51,032 nt of DNA, from NCBI GenBank assembly GCA_026706385.1, contig JAPOYV010000109.1, positions 1-51,032 on the forward strand, read 5' to 3'. The stretch comes from Gammaproteobacteria bacterium (GTDB lineage Bacteria; Pseudomonadota; Gammaproteobacteria; Pseudomonadales; Azotimanducaceae). The position numbers and the translations under genes are program-made. Every line of letters begins with the position of its first letter. Positions within the stretch are counted from its first letter, which is position 1. Below are positions 34,919 to 43,873 of this stretch, piece after piece. The notes beneath the pieces are model-generated. The model had not been told where the DNA came from. It was given only the letters and a program-made list of their open reading frames with translations, and did not search any database.

Positions 34919-35929
34919 CTAGCCGAGGAGTTCGAGCGCGCGGTCGATAAGCGGCGGCATCGACAGCGCCGTCACCTCCCACGATGGATCCACGCGCTTG
35001 CCGCGTCGATGCAGGCTCAGGTTGAAGCCGGTGATGATGGCGAACTTGTACGCCGCCAGCGCCCGGAACCAGTTCAGATCCGGCAGCGGGTCGCCGTAGG
35101 CTTCGACATACAGCGCCATGAGCGTCTCGGGGTCGAGGAACATGGGGCGCTCGCCCGTGCCTTTCGCCCACGCTTCGCGGTCGCTGAACGTGCAGATCCA
35201 GCCCACGTCGTTCAGCGTCGCGCCGATCCCGGTCAGCTCCCAGTCGATGACAGCGAGCAGCTTGGGCGTGCCCGTGGCAGCGGCATCGAAGAACAGGTTG
35301 GAGGTCTGGAAGTCGCCGTGGAAGATGCCGACCGGCGCATCGGTGGGCAGCGTGTCCAGGAGCCGCCGGCGGCAATCCGGGGCCCGACCGAGCAGTTCGG
35401 CATCCGCGGCGCGTTCGTAGAATCGGTCCCAGCGCTCCACGTCCTCGGCGAACGGTACCGCCTCGCCGAGGTAGGGCGCTTGGGTTGCGTCCACCTTGTG
35501 GATGCCGGCCAACGCCGTCATCACCTGCCGCCCCATGTCCGCGCACTGCTCTTCGGAAAGCGCGGCCGCCCACTCGCCGGGACCTAGCCGGATGACGTCG
35601 CCGTCGAGCTTGGGCACCACGAAATACGGGCAACCGAACCAGTCCAGGTCCTTCCCAGACCAGCGCACCGAGCAGTGCGGCACTTCGGTTCCGTCAAGGG
35701 CATTCAGGGCCTCGACCTGGCGCAACACGTCGGCCGTGCCGCGCCAGTTGACGTTCGGCGGCGGCAGGCGGATGAACCACGACTCGACACTTGAGCCCAA
35801 GTCCACGCTGAAACCGTACGAAAACCCCGCGTGGCCCGGCATCGTGTGCACATCGAAAACGCGCGCCGTGCGGCCGTACTTGGCCGCACAAAACGGGCCG
35901 AGGCGGGACTCCAGTTCGGCCAGGTCCAC
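34919..35929 (-). CDS. Aminoglycoside-phosphotransferase-like kinase (APH/choline kinase family)
   Basis: The 336-residue protein has the kinase catalytic loop IFHGDFQTSNLFF (HGDxxxxN) and the metal aspartate in LAVIDWELTG, typical of the APH/ACAD10 family. The GTG at 35929 starts six bases after the synthetase stop; the longer frame (to 36139) overlaps the synthetase and is rejected, and a CTG at 35938 is an alternative. In many bacteria such kinases phosphorylate hydroxyacyl-CoA or similar compounds, and the acyl-CoA synthetase gene just before it agrees with that. Confidence 0.82.
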   Translation of the reverse strand: MDLAELESRLGPFCAAKYGRTARVFDVHTMPGHAGFSYGFSVDLGSSVESWFIRLPPPNVNWRGTADVLRQVEALNALDGTEVPHCSVRWSGKDLDWFGCPYFVVPKLDGDVIRLGPGEWAAALSEEQCADMGRQVMTALAGIHKVDATQAPYLGEAVPFAEDVERWDRFYERAADAELLGRAPDCRRRLLDTLPTDAPVGIFHGDFQTSNLFFDAAATGTPKLLAVIDWELTGIGATLNDVGWICTFSDREAWAKGTGERPMFLDPETLMALYVEAYGDPLPDLNWFRALAAYKFAIITGFNLSLHRRGKRVDPSWEVTALSMPPLIDRALELLG

Positions 35930-35934
35930 GGCGG

Positions 35935-37476
35935 TCAGACCGGCGCCGGCCCCGGGAACTGGTCGCGCAGGACGCGCTTCAGGATCTTGCCACTCGGGTT
36001 GCGCGGCAGCGCGTCGACGAACGCCGCCCCTTTCGGCTGCTTGAACCCGGCAAGCTTGCCGCGGCAGAAGTTGAGGACGTCCGCCTCGGTGAGCGCGTCG
36101 TCGCCCTTGACGACGACGGCGAAGGGTGATTCGCCCCACTTCTCGCTCGGTTGGCCGATGACGCCCGCCTCGACGATGTCGGGATGCGTCTGCAGCACCT
36201 TCTCGATCTCGGCCGGGTAGACGTTCTCGCCGCCCGAGATGACCATGTCCTTGATGCGGTCCTCGATGGTGATGAACCCGTCCGCATCCATGCGCGCCAC
36301 GTCACCGGTGTGCAGCCAGCCGTCGACGATGGTCTCCGCGGTGGCCTCGGGCCGATTCCAGTACTCGCGCATGATGTGGGGGCCGGCGACCAGCACTTCG
36401 CCAGGCACATCAGGCGGGCAGTCCGTGCCGTCGGGGGCGACGATGCGCACGTCGGTGTGGAAGAACGCCTTGCCGGTGGAGCCGATACGCTTGAGCGCAT
36501 TCTCCGGATCGATGAGCGCCGCCGGACCGCAGGACTCCGTCAGGCCGTAGATCTGGTGTACCTCGATGCCGATCTCCGCACACGCCTCGATCAGCGACTC
36601 CGGCACAGGCGCGGCACCGGACATGCACCAACGCCACTGCGAGAAGTCGTAGCGTTCGAGGTTGGGGACCTGCAGCATGAAGGTGAGCATGGCCGGCACC
36701 GCAAGGCCGATGGTGATCTTCTCCTGGTCGATCAGTTCCCAAACCCGCACCGGATCGAAGCTGCGCATCACGACGCTCGTGACGCCCCGGTAGACATTGA
36801 GCGTGATCGGCGTCAGCGCGCCGACGTGGAACATCGGCAGCGGCGACAGGAACCGGTCGTTCTCGCGGTAGTAGGTGCTGGCGGCGATGGTGATGCAACC
36901 CCAGATGCACGTGTTGTGGGTGTGCACCACGCCTTTCGGCAGCCCCGTGGTGCCGGACGTGTACATGATGTAGACCATGTCGTCGTCGGATGCGCCGATT
37001 TCCGGCTCGGCATCGCTCGCGGCGTCGCGGAATGCGCGGTAGTCCTCGCCGAAGTAGGCGACCTCGCCGCCCGCGACCTGCAGCCAGTCGTGAACATCCG
37101 TCTTGTCGCCTCGGCCGTGCAGTTCGGCCACGGTGTCGACGAAGTCGTCGTCGAAGACGAGGCGCGTGGCGCCGCTGTCCTTCAGGATGAACTCCAGTTC
37201 GTCCGCCACCAGGCGCCAGTTCAGGGGCACGACCACGGCGCCGATCTTGCCGAGGGCGAAGAACAACTCCACGAACTCGGGGCTATTCATCAGCAGGAGA
37301 GCGACCCGCTCGCCCTTCTCGATGCCCGCTGCGCGGAACGCGTTGGCCGTCCGATTGGCACGCGCGTTGAGTTCGACGAAGGTCAAGCGTTCGCCGCCAT
37401 CCCCGTCGACATAGGCCTCCAGTTCCGGCATCAGGAAAGCGCGCTTGGTGAGCCACCAGCCGATGTTGTTTTCCAC
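35935..37476 (-). CDS. Class I adenylate-forming acyl-CoA synthetase (AMP-dependent ligase)
   Basis: The protein of about 513 residues has the AMP-binding signature YIMYTSGTTGLPKGVVHTHN, the second motif DGWLHTGDVARMDADGFITIEDRIKDMVISGGENVYPAEIEK and the C-terminal catalytic lysine region NPSGKILKRVLRDQ. It activates a carboxylate with ATP and CoA. The GTG at 37476 is preceded by GGAGGA; an ATG at 37509 is in frame and equally possible. It is the first gene of a probable operon with the kinase and sulfatase. Confidence 0.9.
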   Translation of the reverse strand: MENNIGWWLTKRAFLMPELEAYVDGDGGERLTFVELNARANRTANAFRAAGIEKGERVALLLMNSPEFVELFFALGKIGAVVVPLNWRLVADELEFILKDSGATRLVFDDDFVDTVAELHGRGDKTDVHDWLQVAGGEVAYFGEDYRAFRDAASDAEPEIGASDDDMVYIMYTSGTTGLPKGVVHTHNTCIWGCITIAASTYYRENDRFLSPLPMFHVGALTPITLNVYRGVTSVVMRSFDPVRVWELIDQEKITIGLAVPAMLTFMLQVPNLERYDFSQWRWCMSGAAPVPESLIEACAEIGIEVHQIYGLTESCGPAALIDPENALKRIGSTGKAFFHTDVRIVAPDGTDCPPDVPGEVLVAGPHIMREYWNRPEATAETIVDGWLHTGDVARMDADGFITIEDRIKDMVISGGENVYPAEIEKVLQTHPDIVEAGVIGQPSEKWGESPFAVVVKGDDALTEADVLNFCRGKLAGFKQPKGAAFVDALPRNPSGKILKRVLRDQFPGPAPV

Positions 37477-37581
37477 GCTTCCTCCGTTGACGGTGATCCG
37501 AACCGACATTGTATGCCGTGTCATGGACCCCGTTAGCGGCTAGCCGGAACGCGGGTTCGTGGATGATCGCGATATGTGCGC

Positions 37582-38613
37582 TTATCGCCAGCCAGCCCTG
37601 TCGAAGACCCGCACAGCCAACGCTTGGTTCGCCCCGAGCACCGACGCGTTGACGGCATCCTCCTTGAACGTACCGAGCTCGGCGATGGGCCCGGTTGCGG
37701 CACCCACGACCGGATACTCGTTGTTGCCTTCCGCGAACAAGCGCTGCGCGAAGTCCCCCGTCAGGTACTCGAGGAACCGGACGGCGTTGGTCCGATTGGG
37801 CGCATGCCGGGTGACACCCGCCCCGCTGATGTTGACGTGCGCGCCCCGGCCTTCCTGGTTGGGGAACAGCACACCGATCGCATCCGTCACGGCCGTGTCC
37901 GCTTCGTCAGCCGACCCCATCAGGCGGCCGATGTAGTAGCTGTTGGCAATGCTGACCCCACATTCGCCCGCCGCAACCGCTCGCAACTGTGCGGTGTCGT
38001 TGCCCTGCGGCGCGCGCTTGAAGTTGGCAACCACGCCAGTCGCCCAGCCGAGTGCCGACTCCTCGCCGTAGTGCTCAATCAAGGACCCTAGCAACGACAG
38101 GTTGTAGATGTTGCCCGACGAGCGCATGCAGACCTGCCCGCGCAACGCATCGCCCGCCAGGTCCTCGTAACGGCTGACGCCCTCGGGAAGCCCGTTGGCC
38201 TTGTTGTAGACGATCACGCGGGCGCGTTTCGAGAGACCGAACCACAACCCCGCGGGATCGCGCAGGTATTCGGGAACGCGCTCGTCGAGCACCGCGGACT
38301 CGATGGGCTGGAAGACGCCCGCCTCGGCCGCCCGCCAAAGGCGACCGGCATCCACGGTGATGAGCATATCGGCCGGGCTGAACTCGGCTTCGTTGACGAT
38401 CCTCTCGATCAGGCCGTCGCTCGAGCCTTCGATGAGATTCACCTTGATACCCGTGGTCTCCGTGAAGCGCTCGTACAGCGCCAGGTCGGTGTCGTAGTGC
38501 CGCGCCGAGTAGACGTTGACCACCGCTTCTGAAGTGGGGCTGGCCTGCGCGATGCCGCCGATCGCGAAAACACAGGCGAGCGTCGCGGGGACCAGCCGGG
38601 ACAGATTATGCAT
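37582..38613 (-). CDS. fbpA: Ferric iron ABC transporter periplasmic binding protein
   Basis: The protein of about 343 residues has a signal peptide (LSRLVPATLACVFAIGGIAQA) and the FutA/FbpA pattern: VVNVYSARHYDTDLALYERFTETTGIKVNLIEGSSDGLIERI, then GLWFGLSKRARVIVYNK and SIANSYYIG, with the tyrosine ligands. It captures Fe(III). The ATG at 38613 directly precedes the signal peptide; an in-frame ATG at 38631 lies within the Fur-like box. Its ATPase and permease are encoded more than 2.4 kb away in separate units. Confidence 0.88.
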   Translation of the reverse strand: MHNLSRLVPATLACVFAIGGIAQASPTSEAVVNVYSARHYDTDLALYERFTETTGIKVNLIEGSSDGLIERIVNEAEFSPADMLITVDAGRLWRAAEAGVFQPIESAVLDERVPEYLRDPAGLWFGLSKRARVIVYNKANGLPEGVSRYEDLAGDALRGQVCMRSSGNIYNLSLLGSLIEHYGEESALGWATGVVANFKRAPQGNDTAQLRAVAAGECGVSIANSYYIGRLMGSADEADTAVTDAIGVLFPNQEGRGAHVNISGAGVTRHAPNRTNAVRFLEYLTGDFAQRLFAEGNNEYPVVGAATGPIAELGTFKEDAVNASVLGANQALAVRVFDRAGWR

Positions 38614-38633
38614 ATTGAGAACCATTTGCATTT
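38614..38633. promoter_or_regulatory. Fur-like box overlapping the fbpA start
   Basis: TTGAGAACCATTTGCATT resembles the Fur operator (NATAATGATAATCATTATC-type), especially the TGAGAANCATTTGCA variants seen in gammaproteobacteria. Its position at the fbpA start fits iron repression. A possible -10 element, TACAAT, lies on the minus strand at 38648-38653. Confidence 0.65.
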
Positions 38634-38741
38634 ACGAACGGTTTGCGATTGTAGTGCATTGGTCGACGCGGGCGGAAGTCCGTGCGCGGGAACGCCGCCC
38701 CGCCATAATGTCCACGGGAGGCTTTTAGGCACACCCCGACC

Positions 38742-41054
38742 ATGGTCAGTTGCGTTCGCACAACGGCAATCCTTCTCATCGCTGCGGCCGCCGGCGCCGA
38801 GCCCGCCGACGATCACGGCGACACCCGCCTCACGGCGACGCTCGTCGGACACTACGGCGTCAGCGTAGCCGGAACACTCGGCTCGTCGAGCGATGTGGAC
38901 GTTTTCCGACTCGACCTCCAAGGGCGCGCCGAAGTCGAGATGCGCAGCAGCGGCGAACTCGACGCACGCGGCACGCTCTACGACAGCGACGGCGCCGTCA
39001 TTGCGGAAGACGACGACGCCGGGACGGACATGAACTTCCGGATCGTCACGACGCTGCCCGGCGGCGTCTACTACGTCGCCGTGGCGAGCGACGTGGACAC
39101 GGGCAGCTACAAGATGACGGCGCGGATTCGCCGGGCGGGGGACGACCACGGCGGCACCTCGGGCGCCTCGACGTTCCTGCCTTTGGGCATCCGCACGACG
39201 GGGCGGATCTCCCCTGCCGGCGACACCGATGCGTTTCGCCTGGAGGTCCCAAACGCAGGCGGGCTGCGCGTCGGCAGTTCCGGGCCGGCCGACACCGTGG
39301 GCGAGTTGCGCGACAGCGCCGGCGCAGTGCTCGCCGTACGCGACGACGGCGGCCACGGCCACAACTTCCGTATCGAAAGGCACGTCGAACCCGGGATCTA
39401 CTATGTCCACGTGAGCGCCGCGACCCCCGGATCGTTCACGTTGCTCGCCGACGTGCATCCCGCCGAAGATCCCCAAGCGGTCGCCCGGGAGGTCTTCAAC
39501 CAGACCATTTACCCCACCATCGTGCAAGCCAAGTGCATCAAGTGCCACGTCAGTGGCGGCGAGGCGGACGCCACGCGGCTCGTTTTCGAGACGTCCGCGA
39601 ATAGCGATCACCGGGCGACGAACTTCGAACGCATGAGAGCCTTCGTCGCTGGCGCCGACGACCGCACGATGCTCGTCCTCGACAAGGTTCGCGGTCTGGC
39701 CGGCCACGGTGGCGGCGAGCAGATCGCCGGCGGTTCGCCCGAGTACGCTGACTTGGAACGCTTCCTGACCTTGCTGGCGGCGAACGGCGCGCCGATCCCT
39801 GATCAGACTCTCATGGCCGGCTCGACGTTGGAGCTCACGGTTCCCTTGGCCGCCAGCGGCGACCGGGCGCTGGACGTCACCTCAAGCGCCCCCTGCGTCG
39901 TCACGGCCGAAGTCGCGGGAACGACCCTGACGCTCACCGGCGTGGTGGCCGGTACCGCGACCGTCACCGTGACAGCGAGCGACGGCGGCTTCATGACGTT
40001 CACCGCAACCGTCCAACCGCCGAGGCGACCCGCTTGGACGTTGCCACGCACCATTCCGGGTGATGCCGGCATCGCGGCCTGCACGGTGAAGGGCGTGCTC
40101 GATCACGTGTTCACGGACCGCGCCGTGCAATCCGCCCTACTGGTCGCCGACGGGACGGTGATCGCCGAACGCTACGCAGCCGGCTACGACGTCGCCAGTC
40201 TCGGCACCAGTTGGTCCGTCGCGAAGAGCTTCTACAGCGCCGCGATTGGTGTGGCCATCGATCAGGGGCACATCGCCTCGCTCGACCAACGGGCCAGCGA
40301 CTTCTTCACCGAATGGGCCGGCACGAACAAGGCGTCAATCACGGTCCGGGACCTTCTGGAGATGCGTGCCGGGCTACCCGACCCCAATATCTTCGTGCAA
40401 TACGATCAAACGGCATTCTCGCTCGCCCAGGAACCCGTCCGCGCCCGCGGCACGACGTTCCAATACTCCAACATCACCTCGCAACTCTTCGAACCGCTCA
40501 TCAGGCGGGCCACAGGCATGGACGCCCACGATTGGCTGGCGGAGACGATCCTCGAACCGATCGGCATCGATCGCGGCGCGATCGGCATGTGGCTGGACCC
40601 CACCGGCACGCAGCCGCTGACCTACTGCTGCCTCGACATGCGACCGGACGACTTCGCGCGCTTCGGCGTGCTCTTCGCCAGCGGCGGCGACTGGGAAGGC
40701 GAGCGGCTGATCACCGAGGACTACGTGCAGACGAGCCTGTCGGCGCAAAGCCCCTTCTACGGGCTGCAGTGGTGGGTGATGAATGGGAGCTACTTCGAAG
40801 GCGTCGAGCCACCCATCGCGGTGAGCGCCGCGCACGGGCTCGAGGGACAGCACATCTACGTGTGGCCGGACGGCAACATCGTACTCGTGGTGTTGACGCG
40901 CTACGAACATGACCGAAGCCAAGGCTACGTCTTGAGCCTCGAGAACTACCCGAGCACATGCGCAGGGCGCAATTCGTGCCCCGGAGCGCAGGGCACCGAG
41001 GTTCCCTCCTACAGCGAACGCACGCTGCTCGAGCGGCTCGCGGCGTTGCGCTGA
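38742..41054 (+). CDS. Multidomain exported protein: two PPC-like modules, c-type heme domain, Big-like module and serine hydrolase (beta-lactamase family)
   Basis: This 770-residue protein has an N-terminal signal (TTAILLIAAAAGAEP). Two pre-peptidase-type beta modules follow (about 40-130 and 145-240; each with a VFRLD/AFRLE ... YYVxV pattern). Next is one heme motif CIKCH (265-269) in a planctomycete-type cytochrome segment, and then a Big-like beta module (about 355-425). The last 320 residues are a class C beta-lactamase-like hydrolase with SVAK (492-495), YSN (575-577) and HG (698-699). The catalytic set looks complete. The fusion is unusual. The open frame begins with ATG 38742; no frameshift is seen. 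Function is unknown beyond an exported hydrolase carrying one heme. Confidence 0.8.
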   Translation: MVSCVRTTAILLIAAAAGAEPADDHGDTRLTATLVGHYGVSVAGTLGSSSDVDVFRLDLQGRAEVEMRSSGELDARGTLYDSDGAVIAEDDDAGTDMNFRIVTTLPGGVYYVAVASDVDTGSYKMTARIRRAGDDHGGTSGASTFLPLGIRTTGRISPAGDTDAFRLEVPNAGGLRVGSSGPADTVGELRDSAGAVLAVRDDGGHGHNFRIERHVEPGIYYVHVSAATPGSFTLLADVHPAEDPQAVAREVFNQTIYPTIVQAKCIKCHVSGGEADATRLVFETSANSDHRATNFERMRAFVAGADDRTMLVLDKVRGLAGHGGGEQIAGGSPEYADLERFLTLLAANGAPIPDQTLMAGSTLELTVPLAASGDRALDVTSSAPCVVTAEVAGTTLTLTGVVAGTATVTVTASDGGFMTFTATVQPPRRPAWTLPRTIPGDAGIAACTVKGVLDHVFTDRAVQSALLVADGTVIAERYAAGYDVASLGTSWSVAKSFYSAAIGVAIDQGHIASLDQRASDFFTEWAGTNKASITVRDLLEMRAGLPDPNIFVQYDQTAFSLAQEPVRARGTTFQYSNITSQLFEPLIRRATGMDAHDWLAETILEPIGIDRGAIGMWLDPTGTQPLTYCCLDMRPDDFARFGVLFASGGDWEGERLITEDYVQTSLSAQSPFYGLQWWVMNGSYFEGVEPPIAVSAAHGLEGQHIYVWPDGNIVLVVLTRYEHDRSQGYVLSLENYPSTCAGRNSCPGAQGTEVPSYSERTLLERLAALR

Positions 41055-41075
41055 CGGTGCCAGTCGTCAGGCGGC

Positions 41076-42116
41076 CTATTCCCTGGCATACACGAACACG
41101 CCCGCCAAATCGAACCTGGCCGAGACCCGGTCACCGACGGCTATCTCGTTCACGGTCGGGACGCGGGCGCGCAGTATCCGACCGCCCGCCGCGACGAGAA
41201 CGCGGTAGCCGTCGCTCAAGAAGCGCACGTCGTCCACCGTGCCGGTTCCGTCGGCATCGCTGGCGACCGGGCTCAGCGACACGGCCGTCGGCCGCACCAG
41301 CACGTCCACCTCGTCGCCCTCGGCGGCGTCGGCGCACGCAACCGGCAACCGACCGAACGGGGTCGTGACGCCGCCCGGCGCCACCGTTCCGGGCACGTGC
41401 TGCGCTTCGCCGAACAGGGTCGCGACCGCACGCTCCGCGGGTCGTCGCCAGATCTCGGCCGGGGTGTCGACCTGGACGATCCGGCCACGCTCCATGACGG
41501 CGATTCGGTCAGCGAGTTCGAGCGCCTCCTCCGGGTCGTGCGTTACGATCACCGCGATGCTCCCGGACTGGCGCAGGGCGTGACGGGCGTCTTCCCGCAA
41601 AGCCCGGCGTAGCGTCGCATCGACGCTTGCGAAAGGTTCATCGAGCAGAACGACGCGCGGGGCTGGCGCCAGCGAACGAGCGAGCGCCACCCGCTGCTGC
41701 TGACCACCCGAGAGCGTATCCGGATAGCGATCCGCAAAGGCGTCGAGGCCCACGGCCGCCAAGCTGGCGTGCGCTACCGCGCGGCGCTGCTGCGGCTCCA
41801 TTCGGCGCAGTCCGAAGGCCACGTTGTCGAGCACCGTCTTGTGCGGAAAGAGGACGTGCTCCTGGAACACGAGGCCGACCGGACGCCGCTCCGGCGGCGG
41901 GTGTTGGCCCGGCGTGCACAGTACGGCGCCGTCGAGCCGGATCTCCCCGGCCTGAAGGTGCAAAAGCCCGGCCGCCAGCCGCAGCAACGTGCTCTTGCCG
42001 CTGCCGGAAGCCCCGAGCAGACAGGTGACCGCGCCCGGTTCGGCCGCCAAGGACACGTCGAGGAGGACTTGCTCGCGCCCGAAGCGATGCGAGACGTGGT
42101 GAAACTCCAGGCTCAT
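41076..42116 (-). CDS. fbpC: Ferric iron ABC transporter ATP-binding protein
   Basis: The 346-residue ATPase has Walker A GASGSGKST, signature SGGQQQRVALARSL, Walker B VVLLDEPFASVD and switch VIVTHDPEEAL. A C-terminal TOBE-type regulatory domain follows (about 245-346). It powers the FbpB permease and matches the Fe3+/spermidine subgroup. The ATG at 42116 is chosen over an in-frame ATG at 42233 because the extra 39 residues lack conservation and overlap the divergent permease gene start. A TATACT-like -10 lies only 7 bases before the ATG, so the mRNA may be leaderless. Confidence 0.9.
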   Translation of the reverse strand: MSLEFHHVSHRFGREQVLLDVSLAAEPGAVTCLLGASGSGKSTLLRLAAGLLHLQAGEIRLDGAVLCTPGQHPPPERRPVGLVFQEHVLFPHKTVLDNVAFGLRRMEPQQRRAVAHASLAAVGLDAFADRYPDTLSGGQQQRVALARSLAPAPRVVLLDEPFASVDATLRRALREDARHALRQSGSIAVIVTHDPEEALELADRIAVMERGRIVQVDTPAEIWRRPAERAVATLFGEAQHVPGTVAPGGVTTPFGRLPVACADAAEGDEVDVLVRPTAVSLSPVASDADGTGTVDDVRFLSDGYRVLVAAGGRILRARVPTVNEIAVGDRVSARFDLAGVFVYARE

Positions 42117-42122
42117 GGACCG

Positions 42123-42128
42123 AGTATA
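42123..42128 (-). promoter_or_regulatory. Possible -10 element for fbpC
   Basis: TATACT on the minus strand ends 7 bases before the fbpC ATG at 42116, so the predicted transcription start falls at or next to the start codon. No good -35 element is seen. Confidence 0.4.
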
Positions 42129-42214
42129 AGCACGGGCCATGCGCCGAACGGCCGTAAGAAAAGAACAACGGTAGAATCGTCGCACACCGTGATTGGGCCG
42201 CCCTCGCCGAAGCC

Positions 42215-43873
42215 GTGAATCGCGTCTGGACATTCGGCTCGTGGCTGATTGCCGCCGTCGTCGCGGCTCCGATCGTGGTCGTGCTCTTGGCCCTAGTCGG
42301 TCAACAGAGCCCCACCTGGTCGCACCTTCGCGAAACGGTGTTGACCGGCTATGTCGTCAATACCGCCGTGCTCGCGGTCGCCGTGGGGGGCTTGAGCGCC
42401 GTGATCGGCATCGCCTGCGCGTGGACCGTGGCCACGCGCGACTTCCCAGGCAAGCGGTTCCTGTCCTGGGCGCTGGTGCTGCCGCTCGCAACGCCGGCCT
42501 ACGTCGTTGCCTACGTCTATACCGACCTCCTCGAATTCGCGGGCCCGGTGCAGTCGGCGCTGCGCGCGGTCACCGGCTGGGAGGCGGGCGACTACGCGTT
42601 CCCGCCGATCCGCTCGCTGGGCGGTGCCGCGTTGATGCTGAGCCTCGTGCTCTACCCCTACGTCTACCTGCTCGCCCGCACCGCCTTCGAAACCCAGGCC
42701 GCGTCCCTCGTCGACGCCGCCCGCGTGCTCGGGGCGGGTTCAACCAGGGCCTTCTACACCATCGCATTGCCGGCCTCGCGACCCGTTGTCGCTGGCGGCG
42801 TGGCGCTGGCCATGATGGAGACGGTCGCCGACTACGGCGTGGTCGACTACTTCGGCGTCTCGACGTTCACCACCGGCATCCTGCGCACCTGGTTCGCGCT
42901 CGGCGACCGCGCGGGGGCGTTGCAGCTTGCCGGCTGGCTGTTCATCGTCGTTGCCGCGCTGATCGTAGCCGAGCAGGTCGCGCGGCGCGGCGGTCACGCC
43001 AACCCCGTCGCAGGGACGGCGGCCATCACACCAGCGCCGCTCAAGGGGCTCCGCGCGTGGCTCGCAACCGCCGTCTGCGCGCTGCCCCTTCTGCTCGGCC
43101 TCGTCGTCCCGATGGTCGTGCTCGCCCGCTATGCCGTGCTCACCGGAGATCCCCTCCTTGGGCGCGGATTCGGTGACTTCGTCACCACGACTTTCGGTGT
43201 GGCCGGCACCGCCGCCGTCGTCGCGACCGCGCTCGCCCTCGTGCTCGCCTACAGCGCGCGCCTGGACCCGCGACCCGCCAACCGCCTGGCCCTGCGCACG
43301 GCAACGCTCGGCTATGCGCTCCCCGGGGCCGTGCTGGCCGTTGGGGTATTGGCGCCGCTGACCGTTCTCGACAAGTCCGTGGCCAGGTTCCTGAACTCCC
43401 AGTTCGACCTCGGCGTCGGGCTGGTGCTCACAGGTACCGCTGCCGCGCTCGTATACGCCTATCTCGCGCGCTTCCTGACGGTCGCCTACAACGCTTGCCA
43501 AGGCGGCCTGGACAAAGTGCATCGCCGCCTGGACGATGCCGCGCGGACCCTGGGCGCCGGACCCAGGCGGGTGCTCCGCGAGGTTCACGTTCCGCTCATG
43601 CGCGGCGCGGTGGCGAGTGCGGTCCTGCTGGTCTTCATCGACGTCACCAAGGAGTTGCCCGCGACCCTGATCCTCCGCCCGTTCAACTTCGAGACCCTGG
43701 CGACCCGCGTCTACCGGCTGGCTTCCGACGAGCGACTGGCCGAGGCCTCGACGGCGGCGCTCGCCATCATCGCTCTCGGCCTCCTGCCTGCGCTTGTGCT
43801 CGGCCTATCCTCGACCCGCCTGCGAGGATCTCGCGCCGCTGAGCAAGTCGACTCCGGTAAGATGCCCGGATGA
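42215..43873 (+). CDS. fbpB: Ferric iron ABC transporter permease
   Basis: This 552-residue fused permease has about twelve TM helices and two copies of the binding-protein-dependent transport inner-membrane domain; the coupling loops read SLVDAARVLGAGSTRAFYTIALPASRP and RLDDAARTLGAGPRRVLREVHVPLMRG. The GTG at 42215 starts MNRVWTFGSWLIAAVVAAPIV. It is divergent from fbpC and overlaps selO by four bases (ATGA). Together with fbpA and fbpC it completes a ferric transporter. Confidence 0.9.
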   Translation: MNRVWTFGSWLIAAVVAAPIVVVLLALVGQQSPTWSHLRETVLTGYVVNTAVLAVAVGGLSAVIGIACAWTVATRDFPGKRFLSWALVLPLATPAYVVAYVYTDLLEFAGPVQSALRAVTGWEAGDYAFPPIRSLGGAALMLSLVLYPYVYLLARTAFETQAASLVDAARVLGAGSTRAFYTIALPASRPVVAGGVALAMMETVADYGVVDYFGVSTFTTGILRTWFALGDRAGALQLAGWLFIVVAALIVAEQVARRGGHANPVAGTAAITPAPLKGLRAWLATAVCALPLLLGLVVPMVVLARYAVLTGDPLLGRGFGDFVTTTFGVAGTAAVVATALALVLAYSARLDPRPANRLALRTATLGYALPGAVLAVGVLAPLTVLDKSVARFLNSQFDLGVGLVLTGTAAALVYAYLARFLTVAYNACQGGLDKVHRRLDDAARTLGAGPRRVLREVHVPLMRGAVASAVLLVFIDVTKELPATLILRPFNFETLATRVYRLASDERLAEASTAALAIIALGLLPALVLGLSSTRLRGSRAAEQVDSGKMPG

